Of a DNA stretch of 64,000 nt, positions 1 through 13,243 are shown piece after piece. Source of the DNA: Balanoglossus misakiensis (Eukaryota; Hemichordata); the NCBI GenBank assembly GCA_040954595.2, contig CM082595.2, positions 7,254,001 to 7,318,000 on the forward strand, given 5' to 3'. The notes beneath the pieces were generated by a model that saw only the letters and a list, made by a program, of their open reading frames with translations, had not been told where the DNA came from and did not search any database. Position numbers and translations under genes: made by a program. Each line of letters begins with the position of its first letter. Within the stretch, counting starts at the first letter, position 1.

Positions 1-1178
1 AATTTGCATAAATTTAATATTGAAAATTTTGGGCCAAATATCAAGAAATAAACATTATTTTTCCATGATTTTAAAGTTTAAAAATATTTCATGTGCATGA
101 AGAACCATTTTGGAATAATATTTGACATGGGCAGTTTTCATAATTTGCATAAATTCAATATGGTGAACAGTATTCCTAAAAAAACATATTTGGGCAGTAT
201 ATCGGGTAATACGCAAGCAATTCTAGTGTTTTTTTTAATTCAAAACTACCTCTATGACATTTGGAACAATTTTGAAAAAAATTGTTTACATTTGCACTTT
301 ATATTGTGCATAAATCCAATATGGCCGTCAAATGAATGTTTGACAGTTTATCATACTCTGACATATATAATAAGGTTCTAGCATAGAATATATGTTGTAG
401 CACTAGGAATGAGTAATGAAGCAAATATAAAACTCTCTTTCATTAATATGTAAAACGAAAATATAACAGCAATGCAACAGATAATTATAATCACATAACT
501 TCTTTAAACCTGTATAGTAATCAGTCTAACGATATACTTCCTATAGTATTAAAATGTCAATTAAATGACGATTGTAGATTATTACTTTAACTTGTAAGTC
601 GTACTTTATCCCCGAAAATAATTTTAAAATCATATATCTTAAAAATCAGCTGAAAACTAACACCTGTTAAATAAACTGAGATGTTACCTTACTATTTTTT
701 TACTCCATTAGCTGTAACTTGGACCTACTTTACAGTATATGCTTGAATCTGGAAGCATTTTCATTCTCTTTTGTATATAATCCTAATGCTACAACATATT
801 TTCTATGCCAGAACCTGCCGGAGTATGATAAGCTGTCGAATATTCATTTGGCGGCAATATTGGATTTATGCAAAATATAAAGTGTAAATGTAAACAAGAT
901 ATTTTTAACATTGTTTCAAATGTCATAGAGGTAATTTTGAATTAAAAACACTAAAATAGCTTACTACGTATCCAATATATAGCCCAAATATGTTTTTTAG
1001 GAATACTGTCTGCCATATTGAATTTATGTAAATTATGAAAACTGCCCATGTCAAATATTATTCCAAAATGTTTTGTCATGAACATGAAATAGTTTTTTAA
1101 ACTTTAAAATCATGGAAAAAAGCGTTTATTTCTTGATATTTGGCCCCAAAATCTCTAATATTAAATTTATGCAAATTA
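1..1178. repeat. Long foldback (inverted-repeat) element
   Basis: The first ~409 bases reappear as an imperfect inverted copy at about 779-1178. For example, the outer segment with TTTGCATAAATTTAATATT matches the complement of the segment ending near 1175, and the inner ends around 350-409 and 779-836 also pair. The spacer of ~370 bp (410-778) has no open frame of note. The left arm may start before the window. This is the architecture of a foldback transposon or large MITE. I see no transposase. The 96-residue open frame at 91-381 lies wholly in the arm and is not a gene. Confidence 0.8.
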
Positions 1179-1446
1179 GACATATTTCCACAAGGTGGAT
1201 TCGGGTGCATTTTTAATATGTTGTTCTAGACACCTCTCCAAAGTATATTCTGAAGAAAAAAATCCTGTTGCAATTTGTGGTGGGTCTAGCTCCAGAAATA
1301 CTCACGCACTCTAAATATGGAGACAATCACAACAATAAGTTTCATATCACATTGTCAAGTGAATGTTAGTTTGAAGTGGCAACACATGTTTTTCTTGATA
1401 TATAATCTTTCTTTCCCTGTTGCTATGCATTCTCGGGGCAAATATA
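1179..1446. other. Unassigned intergenic stretch
   Basis: No coding, RNA or repeat signal that I can support is visible between the foldback element and the next dispersed repeat. Confidence 0.5.
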
Positions 1447-1812
1447 ACTATGTATGAGTGGGAATCATGTCGAAAGTCGAAAATATGTCTGAAGGTATAG
1501 ACACTACAATCCGTAGCACATTGCGACTAAACAATAAGCCAATTTTCACTTTAAAAACACCTGAAATGGCCGAGATTTCGATTTCTAAAGGTTTTCTATA
1601 GCTCTAGAGTTAGTTTTAGGCCTACCAGTCGGTCAAAGCTAATAATTTGCACAAAATAACTGAAACACCACGTCTCTGGGGCCTGGGAGTCTGTCTCAGG
1701 AGGACCTTGAGTACGTCTGTACAGCGGTAGGCATATCTCTGCTACAATTGGTCTCGACACTAGACTTGTCCACAACCTGCATAAATACCACGTGTGTGTC
1801 TTTAGATATATC
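1447..1812. repeat. Dispersed repeat R1, copy 1 (uninterrupted)
   Basis: This ~0.36-kb segment is a direct, roughly 85-90% similar copy of the sequence at 5530-6127. Shared landmarks include GAAAATATGTCTGAAGG near the start, CTGGGGCCTGGGAGTCT in the middle and ATAAATACCACGT near the end. It is uninterrupted here, so it serves as the reference that reveals an insertion in the second copy. The minus-strand open frame at 1596-1886 overlaps the repeat and is not supported as a gene. Confidence 0.75.
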
Positions 1813-2111
1813 GTTCTAACAAACCAGTCTGAAACTCGTGTATATTTGAAGACGAAGATTGCCATACACCCAATGCAATATTTCAAAGAAGGGGTGAATG
1901 ATTTTTTTAATTGTTAACTTTTTTCACCTTTAAGGCCCGCATGAGAAACAAAACATTGGCAAAAACTCTGCTGGTTGACAAAGCCTAATTGGCATGCCAA
2001 ATGACAGATGTAAAAAGGTGCACGAGTTGATTGACAACTTTGTAAAACGCAAGAGAATTTTGTCAAACAAGGTACTTGAAAAAGAGCATCACAAGGGTGG
2101 TGTTAAACACA

Positions 2112-2466
2112 TTAAAGGGACAAAGTCTCTCTCCAGCTGCCCCTTTTCCATTAATTATGTTTGATACAAGACACTGGTTATGTTAATGTAAATGTGGATA
2201 TATAGTGAATCAATGATCAACCACACAAAACTTCCATCCCGTTTGTATGATATGAGAGTAAAAACTCGCCCAAAATGAATAAAAGGTAAAGAACGATTAT
2301 TCATTTTGGCGAGTTTTTTCACTCTCCGGTCAATAAGAGGGATGGAAGTTGTGTGTTGTTTAACGTTCATTCACTAAATATCCACATGTAGAATAACAAA
2401 CGGTGTCTTGTATCAAATATAATTAATGGAAAAAAGGGCAGCGAGAGAGAGACTTTGTCCCTTTAA
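2112..2466. mobile_element. TTAA-flanked palindromic MITE, copy 1 (complete)
   Basis: A ~347-bp palindromic element starts AGGGACAAAGTCTCTCTC and ends with the inverted form GAGAGACTTTGTCCCT, flanked on both sides by TTAA. The arms pair along nearly their full length; the centre holds a second hairpin around AAAATGAATAA / TTATTCATTTT. TTAA duplications are typical of piggyBac-like and Kolobok elements, so this is probably a non-autonomous member of such a group. Other copies lie at 40520-40877 and 47158-47512, with partial ones near 5300, 6790 and 41900. Confidence 0.8.
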
Positions 2467-2615
2467 TGTGATGTGTCAGGTGCAAGCATTGCAAGCAATG
2501 TGGGTCAAGCGATTGCTTGACTGTACAGATGCCACATGGACTGTAATACCACATTCATATTTCCGGCTAGATAATACCACCAGCTTATTATATATAGAGC
2601 AGTAAGTTATTTGGA

Positions 2616-3512
2616 GTGAGGTTCCAGATCACGTTAAATGTCTTCTACCATGTAATCGTTCTAAACGCATGGTATAGCGTAAATCGCAGTTTTGCTAGTG
2701 TTGGCCATCAAACTGTGTTTGGTTGGTCTAGAAAATTCAGATGTTTTTATGCAATTTCACCTGTCAATGATTATGATCCACCACTTCGTAAGCTTACATG
2801 TAAGGCATTTTACTGTTCGCTTGTACAGTCATGTACAACATGCCCAAAAAACCCCACTCAATAAATGGTCTTAGAAGCTAAACATAGACGTACATGAAAC
2901 TATAAGTGACTGCAAAATCTGGGAAAATATTTATGTCGTCACAAAGGAAACGAAGTTGAGAGAATTTCAGTGGAAACTCTTACATCGACTACTTCCTTGT
3001 AACAAGTATTTATTTTTTGGAAAAAAGTAGATTCTATGTACTGTAAGAGCTGTCGTCAAATTGACTCTCTTGAGCACAGATATTTATATTGTCAAATTGC
3101 CGAGAAATGCTGGAGGAAAATTGGTTTTATTGTAACCAGCCTCCTCAGTCGTAATACACATTTAACTGTATCCCATATTATTTTCACATGTATTTCAAAT
3201 GACACTGTCCCCAAAAAGTACCACAATTTTGTAAAACTGCTAATTTTTCTTGGTAAATGGAGCATACACAAATATTGGGTCACAGAAAGAAAGACACCTG
3301 TTGAAATAAGTTTATGTTAAGACATCATTTTGAAAAAGAAATTTACAAAAGAGATGACATGTTGAAATTTTTTTGATAAGGTCGACAATCTTATGTAACC
3401 GATGTATAATTATACTTTCCTGTAATCTACTTTGTTTTGTACATTTTTTGTAATCACTTCTATTTGCATTTCTCTCTTTGGAACGAAATTTGTACAATAA
3501 AAGAAAAAAAAA
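2616..3512 (+). mobile_element. Non-LTR (LINE, L1-like) retrotransposon 3' fragment
   Basis: Conceptual translation in shifting frames gives the C-terminal part of a LINE reverse transcriptase. A segment near 2940-3000 reads TKETKLREFQWKLLHRLLPC. After a one-base frameshift near 3015 it continues at 3036 with a CCHC-like knuckle (MYCKSCRQIDSLEHRYLYC), typical of the region after the RT domain. A frame at 2616-2864 carries more RT-like sequence upstream. The coding part stops at 3320. A ~190-bp 3' UTR follows, with AATAAA and an A-rich tail at about 3497-3512. The copy is 5'-truncated and frameshifted, so it is dead. Confidence 0.75.
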
Positions 3513-4190
3513 CCATGACAAAGCCGTAGAATTCATGGTTTGGCTGAATTCCGGGGGTTTATAATTTTATCCAGACGTAGCTCCGCACATTACCATAGTA
3601 TGACGTCAGAAGTAGGTAAATATGGACCAAGCGTTAGTGTTATTACCATCCCTCTGATGTCACCAACCGGAACTATTTTAAACTTGTAAACAAAGTCCCT
3701 TTCGGGCGGCAAAATACAGTGCAATTGTTGGTTTTATTTCGATATAAAAACATAAGCAAAGATAAATAAAATGTTTCATATGTATAAATATGGACGATCG
3801 AAGATTAGTTTTCCCTGTGTACATTTTTATCGCACCAACCGGCACCAAAACTGTTGCGAGGTCGGCAGTGCTGAGCCAGTGTCGTTGCGTCGTCAAACGA
3901 ACGACAGGTAAAAAATTGAGTATTCGATAAAAAAGGATGCGATTAGAGCAAAACGGTCTGGTCATTAAGGAAAAGTTTCCTGCGCCAGTGAAACCTTGAC
4001 GGACGATGAAATCCAGCTGACGCGCGACAGACGGGTCCTCGCCAAAACCAGAATCGTCCAGGTCGTGACCTGAGTCACCTGACAGATAGACCGAATAACA
4101 TCGATCTTCAATTTTGCACAAAATAGTTCCAAATTTTATCGCAACCACAAAGAGTTTTATTTAAAAATCAAAATTAGCGGATCTATGTAT
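3513..4190. other. Intergenic; one unsupported minus-strand open frame
   Basis: A 156-codon open frame runs on the minus strand at 3678-4148. It shows no recognisable domain, is rich in aromatic and Cys residues as noncoding frames often are, and has no clear splice context. I do not call a gene. Confidence 0.4.
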
Positions 4191-4194
4191 GTGA

Positions 4195-4292
4195 TAAACA
4201 TATAATTCCCCGTATTCCTCACTCGTGTACCTGCGTCGCGAACTCGTGATTCCCCGCTACACTCGTTCGAAATACGGGGAATTATATATAAT
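4195..4292. repeat. Short palindrome (hairpin) element
   Basis: AATTCCCCGTATT at about 4203 pairs with AATACGGGGAATT at about 4271 around a ~55-bp loop containing CTCGTG and CACTCG. Its style resembles the larger hairpins at 29569-29709 and 46605-46796. Confidence 0.6.
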
Positions 4293-4632
4293 TATATCTC
4301 AATAACTGCTGATCAGATTTCGATCAAGTTTGGTACAGACTGTTTATTTTGAAATGGCAAGAACTGATTATTTTTCGGTAACAGCGGCCAGCGAATTAAT
4401 AAATAAAGTTGTGAAAAAGAAACATTGACATCAATGCAATCATATATGGAATGCGAGCGGAATAAACCATGATGTTGTCAAGACCATTGCGTATACGGAG
4501 TATTATAAATCATCAATGGTTTCCATCGACACATACACCGAGCCTGTAAACATGACGGACCGGATCATTTTGGCGTGGCGATCCGTTGAGGCGCGAGTTT
4601 TCTCATTAAACAAAGCAATTCCCTTCATTGTA

Positions 4633-4932
4633 TTATATATCTTTAGTTCGCATTTTGAGCACTTTACAAGTGTAGTAGTTCATCTTGCCGCCTACTTTCG
4701 ACTTCCGGAAGTAAAAACCGTTCACAACATTTACATGTACGCCCCACGTGATGCCATAGTCGAGTACCCGGACCCCACCCTCATTGAATGTTGAATACTT
4801 CACGAGAAACAATTTTCTGTCCGTACAATCCAGTGAACACTCATCCATGGGGCGGAAGGTACAGGTAAAGAATGTTTTAATTGGTAAAAGCTGACAGATT
4901 TTTGACATAATTATAAATCCGTTAATCGGCAC
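4633..4932 (-). other. Unassigned open frame, possibly an exon
   Basis: A 99-codon minus-strand frame has a fairly coding-like composition (several spaced Cys residues, Gly and charged residues) and ends at a TAA near 4633. I recognise no family and found no partner exons. It could be a terminal exon of an unknown gene or chance. The plus-strand frame 4516-4794 overlaps it and looks like a shadow. Confidence 0.2.
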
Positions 4933-5213
4933 GGCATGGATGTTTATTGTGGTCGGTGCCGTAGGACAAAAATGCTAGGCGAGAGTTTTAGACTAAAATA
5001 CAGATTTTTGGCTTTATTTACAGTATTTTTGGTCTGTGTATCAAATGCAATTTCTTTCTCTACTCCAAACAGTACGCTATGTACCCAGTATTCTGCTTGT
5101 TAACATATAATGTATGTGTGTAACGGCCATTGTTATTGTTAACAAATTAACTATAGTCCTGACTTGAATTCAGATCTTTCACATTAAACATGTTTACGAT
5201 ACACACATGTGTT

Positions 5214-5524
5214 AAAAAGGATAAATTCAATTTAATTCAGACCTACAAAACCCACAATGGCGATCGCGGTTACTGTGGAAAAATGGAAGGTGTGTGTGGT
5301 CGTACAATGATTCACTATATATCCACATGTAGAATAACATAAACGGTGTCTTGTATCAAACATAATTAGTAGAAAAGGGGCAGCGAGAGAGAGATTTTGT
5401 CCCTTTAATCTCAGTGGGTTGTACACGTTGTCTGCGCAGTGTGAACTTAAAAAGGATAAATTCAATTTAATTCAGACCTACAAAACCGACAATGGCGATC
5501 GCGGTTACTGTGGAAACATGTATG
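5214..5524. repeat. Short tandem duplication enclosing half of a TTAA MITE
   Basis: A ~74-bp segment (AAAAAGGATAAATTCAATTT...) occurs at 5214-5288 and again at 5450-5524, nearly identical. Between them, 5309-5409 is a single right arm of the TTAA palindromic MITE, ending GATTTTGTCCCTTTAA. Confidence 0.75.
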
Positions 5525-5529
5525 GAAAT

Positions 5530-6127
5530 GTAACTGGTGTATATGAATGGGAAACATGTCGAAGGTCGAAAATATGTCTGAAGGGTAGACACTACAATCC
5601 GAAGCACATTGCGCGTTCTATTTTTATTACTTTATAAATTATAATTACAAGACCTTGCGCGTGTCTTCTTCACCAGAAGCCTTCTTGATTAAAACATTGC
5701 AATTAGTCTAATGGGACATTTATCTTTCACGGGAATTAAACGATGTGGTATTCTGCGAAAAAAATGAGAGGGCTCTGATGTAATTACAATTTACTAGAAC
5801 TTTAACTCAGAATACCCTCAGAGTGTAATAATATATAATACTTGCGACTAAACACTAAGCCAGTTTTCACTTTAAAAACATCTGAAATGGCAAAGTTTTC
5901 GATTTCTAAAGGTTTTCTATATCTCTGGAGTTATTTTTAGGCCTATCAATCGGTCAAAGCTATTAATTAGTGCACAAATGACTGAAACATCACGTCTCTG
6001 GGGCCTGGGAGTCTCTCTCAGGAGGACCTTGAGTACGTCGTTACAGCGGTGGCCATATCTCTGCTACTATTGGTCTCGACACTAGACGTGTCTACAACCT
6101 GTATAAATACCACGTTTGTGTCTTTGG
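5530..6127. repeat. Dispersed repeat R1, copy 2 (interrupted by a 228-bp insertion)
   Basis: This copy matches 1447-1812 but is split after GCACATTGCG. The extra 228 bp at 5614-5841 is bounded by TTGCG at 5609-5613 and TTGCG at 5842-5846, after which similarity to copy 1 resumes with ACTAAAC. Confidence 0.8.
5614..5841. mobile_element. Small DNA insertion with candidate 5-bp target duplication
   Basis: The segment is absent from the otherwise matching repeat at 1447-1812, so it is a precise insertion. TTGCG flanks it on both sides and occurs once at the empty site. The ends are weakly inverted (GTTCTATTTTTATTAC against the complement of GTAATAATATATAATAC). It has no coding capacity. The class is unknown. 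Confidence 0.6.
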
Positions 6128-6786
6128 CTATATTTTCCAAACATAGCTAGCGACTGTTTTTCAACAAAGTTGGTAGCAATCGAATCTCACTCGGCTTGCC
6201 GGAAGCGGTGTAGCCAACAAGGCCTGGCGCACAATCCGACATGTATAGCGGCTGGTTCTGAGGTGTTTTTTTCAGCGTGTACACAGCCCTTAGATTCGCA
6301 GTCAGACAAGTGAGACTCGTGCCAAAATGATGGAAAAACATTGCAAAATTCCAGCTGTGTTTGTGAGACCATTGTCCCTATAAGCTGTATCACACATTGG
6401 TAAACATGATTTTGGCAGCAAAATTAGTCATAATGATTTCAAGTGGGTGATCTGACATTAAACCTGGCAGTCATCTGCCCCTTATACCTTAGTGACTATC
6501 AATTATAAAGAAATTGGATATATGCAAGAAATAGAATACGTGTATTTCATGTCAACCATGTTCCATGTATTTATAACAGAAAAAAATGACAATATGGCCC
6601 ATTTTGATCTTGAATTTGATCTTACAGAAATTGCGTTGTGAGCAATCATATATAAAACATGGAAATGTCAAGACGTGTACAGAACATTTGGCGGCCAGGC
6701 ATTTTTAATTTTTTTTAAATCGTTGTAGTCCTTTGGTCTGTCTGTGCAGTATGCCGTTGACGGCAGATATTTGAAAACGATTCAGT
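6128..6786. other. Intergenic stretch
   Basis: Short overlapping frames on both strands (6116-6393) carry no recognisable domain. Nothing else is supported. Confidence 0.4.
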
Positions 6787-6990
6787 AAAAGGGACAAAGT
6801 CTCTCTCGCGCCGCCCTTTTTCCATTAATTATTACACCGTTCATATTATTCTACATGTGAATATATAGAGAGTCAACATTCGACCACACACAACTTTCAT
6901 CCCATTTGTAGAATTTGAGAGTGAAAATCTCGGCAAAATGAATAAAAGGTAGAGACTGATTATTCATTTTGGCGAGTTTTTCACCGGACG
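6787..6990. mobile_element. TTAA-type MITE, decayed partial copy
   Basis: It begins AAAGGGACAAAGTCTCTCTCG like the complete copies and keeps the central AAAATGAATAAAAGG / TTCATTTTGGCGAG hairpin, then loses similarity near 6985. The right arm is missing. Confidence 0.7.
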
Positions 6991-9058
<2,068 letters not shown>

Positions 9059-9420
9059 GTTTTATATTATGTCCACAGTTAGTCTTTGGCGTTACGCTAT
9101 CTTTCTGTGTCATTGTTACCTCGTATTTGGTGTTTCGACAAGATGTTTTCAGTACGTTTGTAACAAAGTCAAATAGGTGAGTTAATAAAGTCTCGCATCA
9201 CAGCTTCCGCCGTTTTGACAAGTGAAACTTGTTCTTTTTGTAGTGTTTTACTTTTTGAATTTTAGATTCGTTTAGTAAGAACGGTAACAGTGATGCTTTG
9301 ATGTGTAGAAGTCAAAGGTTAAAGTACGATCCCCTATAGAGGGCGCACTCGTCACGGAGCGTGGGTTCTTTGTATTTATTGGTAAGGTGACGTACAAGTG
9401 ATCCCAGTATCTTTTTACAG

Positions 9421-10690
9421 TTCTATGTCTTCAGAATTTTCCATGAATGCACAACGCTGGATATGGAAGAATAGATTCACAATAAACGACCATTTGTTGA
9501 ACAACACGACAACACCTTCCAATAACTCCCAGCATTGCAAGCAACTCAACAATGTCGCGTATATCTTCAATCGCAAGACAGGCAGTACAACTCTTGTAAC
9601 GTTGATCGATAGATTCGCCCAAAACAACAACTTTACTCACCAGAGGCAAGTTATACACCATGAGGGTAAAGAATACAAAGGGACTATGGAACTGTATCTC
9701 GTGAATGGAGTAAATCATGACGTCATATTACCCGAGCTAAAAATGAAACGATCTAATCGTGTGCATTTGTCTAAAGAGAAAGGGACGCTAAATATCGTCA
9801 GTGCTAATGAAACCAGTTTGAAGTGCAGTGTACAATCTCCCGAAACGATTTTAATTTCAATCATACGCGAGCCAGCTGCGAACTTTGAATCTGCGTTTGA
9901 TTTTTTCCGTTTGGAACAATATCTTAAAAGGAAATATTATTATAATGGTCTCGCAAACTTGAAGGAATTTCTACACAACGCGGAATATTACTACAAGGTG
10001 ATTCAAAGGACGGCAGTAGAAAGTCATCATGTGGCCTTAGCGTGGAATGGCCAGGCCTGGCATCTTGGATTGGACCAGAAATATCACCGTAACCCTGAAA
10101 TCACCAACGAGTACTTTACAACACTAAACAGAGAACTTGATTTGGTTCTTGTGACTGAATATTATGATCATTCCCTTGTTTTGCTGAAAAGGCTTATGTG
10201 CTGGAAAATGGAGGATATATTGTATATATCCCGCCGGGTACGTCCAAAGCGTGTTCCTCTCGATGGAAAATTAATAGAGTCCATACATAAATGGAACTTT
10301 CTTGATGTCCAGATATATGACATGTTCAACAAAACGTTGTGGCAAAAAATTCAAGAATATGGACCAGACTTTGACAGAGATTTACGAGACTTCCGGTTGA
10401 TCAGAGATGCTGTGTCGGAAGAATGTCACAAGTTTAGAAACGTGTCCAAGGCTACTATTGGTTTGCTTGAGAAGTTTGGAACGGTTGTAAGAAATTCTAC
10501 AACATTTTGCACAAGACTGAAATCCTGGTTCAATATTTCTAGAGAACTTGAAGTGTCCTGGTGGTACGATGGAAGTGAATCATTTTCGATCGCTCTGGAA
10601 GGTAGGGATTTCCTGCGCATTAAGGACCGATGGCTGTCGGAGAAGGTTCAAAGGGCGATTTCAAAGTCGCATTTCAGGGGAGGGGTTTGA
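9421..10690 (+). CDS. Galactose-3-O-sulfotransferase family, terminal exon
   Basis: The long open frame matches the Gal-3-O-sulfotransferase family (galactosylceramide sulfotransferase and relatives), Golgi type II membrane enzymes that move sulfate from PAPS to the 3-OH of galactose on glycolipids or glycans. The 5'-phosphosulfate loop reads NRKTGSTTL and the 3'-phosphate site reads REPAANFESAFDFF. Downstream family landmarks are GQAWHLGLDQ and LVLVTEYYDHSLVLLKRLMCW. Several N-glycosylation sequons suggest lumenal exposure. No membrane anchor is present, and TTTTTACAG at 9412-9420 is a good splice acceptor, so the exon probably starts at 9421 (or 9435) and an upstream exon supplies the anchor. 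I did not find that exon. The upstream ATG at 9398 would lie in the intron. The stop is TGA at 10688. The exact acceptor substrate cannot be told. Confidence 0.85.
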
Positions 10691-12421
10691 GCTAAGGCCA
10701 AATAGAAAAATAAGTGCTGTTCCGATTACCCTAATTGAAAAAATGAAAGGCTGCTTCATATTCGCAAACAAGGCCGCTCAACACAACGAGGTGTTTTCTA
10801 TGGATTGTGCAATCGCTGTTTTTTTTTAAATTTGTCAACCGCATAAAAAAACCAACAAAGGTTTGGTTTGGTTTTTCGTTTGCCCATGAAATGCGAAAAG
10901 CTTTTTTTCGTTTGCATTTTCCTGGAGTGTTTAATGTTGAGTATGTCCCCCCACAATCGCACCATTTCTATCTGCACGTGGCCAATCGGGAATTCTGTGT
11001 CCTGATTGAAATAAAGAATAAATTAGACGCCATTTTGTACAGTTCGAACCTTCGTCCATAATCATTAATTAACCAACACTTTTGCTGACTTGTTGCTCTA
11101 CAGACCATGAACAAGAACAACAACCACAGCAAGATAACCACACGATGACGGCAAATGTATCCCAGACTCACTGTGCCAAAATCTATTACCATAAACACAA
11201 AACGAGAAAGGACAACATGAGTTTAAACATATACATGTCAGCGAGTAATAGAATGTTGCAGCCTGACTTCAAGGTGGAGAGGGCAGAAAAAAGTTCATAC
11301 TTCGCAAAGTGTGAAATCAACAACACCGAAAACATACAAGTGAGTAACAGTGTCGTTAGGTTTGCAATTCTGAACACTGAATTATTATGAGAGAGTTATA
11401 GGTTATTTTTATGTGGTCTTGAAGGTGATTATTTCCCGCCTTTTGATGATGTCACTGACGATGGCTATGTAATACTGTCTATCTGTCATTTAGAGACACT
11501 ATGCAGTTTCTGATTCTGATAGGCGACATTTAGTATGTGAAGAGATCCATGATTATCTCATAGACATTTCTCCTTTATTTTCATCTTACAACAGATATCT
11601 GCCGAAGGAAAATTCACCAAAGACAAATTCCTGATAGATCAGATCACTCTGGTCAATGGCGGATGCGATTAATAAGTGGATGTGACCACTCGTGGACGAC
11701 TGTGTTATATTATGATGGGAACTCATTTATTAATGTATGACACTGTAAAAACGTCTACAAAACCACGCCTGTAAATTAGCTTAAAGTCCAATGAGCTAAT
11801 GGACGTTAAAATATGCAAAGCGTGCACGTGACCAACCGCACGCGCGTGCCCCCCGGTATGACATGTCGGTTTGTTGTTGATATCTGAATTTTAGTCCGGA
11901 CTGGTAATGAATATATTGACTGTGGTGACAAGCTGAATACATTGTATATCTGCATGATGTAGGGAGTAAAACAAGAAAATGTAGGTGACACACAGAACAG
12001 AAATACTGACAATATTATTTATAAGTTACAGCTACTGTTTCCATGAGCTGTATCATGAAATTTCTTTTAAAACTGTATATGTTAGCCCATGCGGATGTAT
12101 GTACACACTGAAGTATACATGTATTAAAAACCCCACGTATGAGCGCATATGCAAGTTTTAAGAAGATAAATAAAACATTGCCGCAAAGGAATATGGTCGC
12201 CACCGTGGGAAAATTTAATATACGATAAAAGTGTTGCACTCCCCTCTTTGAAACTTTATAAATGAAGCATGATCTCATCCACTACAACATATGGAGGTAA
12301 ATGGTCTCCACTGAGACATTACATTTTCATTTTCATTTCAATATTTCAGTTTTTTTAAATCGCGGGAATTTTCGACTGTACTGATGGTTCTTTTATTTTT
12401 GGCCATTTTGATCCGAGATAA
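10691..12421. other. Intergenic; 3' UTR of the sulfotransferase then nothing recognised
   Basis: After the likely 3' UTR (to ~11.03 kb) only short unconvincing open frames are present. There is no repeat that recurs elsewhere in the window. Confidence 0.4.
11010..11015 (+). terminator. Candidate poly(A) signal of the sulfotransferase gene
   Basis: AATAAA lies 320 nt after the stop codon on the same strand, with a second AT-rich near-match a few bases later. Confidence 0.4.
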
Positions 12422-12574
12422 TTTAAAGTGAACCTGTCGTCGCGCCGCGCTTGCGCACTGAGTCTGTTGATTGGGGCCGTCGTTGTGTGGGACTCGCTGG
12501 CAACGTGGGTAAAATCTATTGATTATCTACAGACTCAGTGCGCAAGCGCGGCGCGATGATGGGTTCACTTTAAA
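12422..12574. mobile_element. Foldback MITE with 46-bp arms
   Basis: The left arm (12422-12467) and right arm (12529-12574) are near-perfect inverted copies with the GC-rich core CGCGCCGCGCTTGCGCACTG and a ~60-bp spacer. The ends read TTAA-AGTGAACC and GGTTCACT-TTAA, so TTAA is the likely target duplication. A single decayed arm (AAAGTGAAGGGGTCGTCGCG) occurs near 49789. Confidence 0.75.
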
Positions 12575-13243
12575 GCGAGTTACAGCTCATGGGGCTTTAA
12601 ACCCCATCTTTACTCATTTCGCCCGTCACCCTTGGTGCTGATCTGTATTTACATTACACAAATATTTCACCTATTAACGCGAAAACTCCGTCTGGCGGGC
12701 GGTTAGTGCGTCTCATTCCTTTTTATGTAACATCATTAAGCCGTGTAGTTTTGAACAGGTTGTCATTAACTCTGAGAGCTGAGTAAACCACGCACTCGTA
12801 TCCCTGCAATTATTGAGGATAAATGTGACTTTGTAACATCGCGGGTCTATTTTAAGGGTCAATATTCCCGGTACACATGTAGTCGTGTTTACTGGGAATA
12901 CAAACACCTGGATTCTGTCATCACATTATGATGTTTGGATAATATAAATTAGTATGCATATACGCAAACAGGAAAAAATGCCATGACGATTTAGTATCGT
13001 TAACGACGTGCAAGGGACATTCTGCGCGCACAAGTACGAGGGATACCTGCGTTTCCTCTGGGATATCCTCTCTACGGATCTAGTCAAACCGCGTAACGTA
13101 CAGTTTTCACTGTGCTCCACAACTAGAAGACCTTACTGGGAAGAATTCCGGCTGAATTTTGACCATGGCGTTATCCCGGATAAGCTGAGAAATCTTATAT
13201 TTTCATTTCTATTCCAAGTGCGTCATAAGTTTCAGACGACTTT

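Noticed and set aside
3678-4148. 156-codon minus-strand open frame
   Set aside because: No recognisable motif, and no supporting signals for expression.
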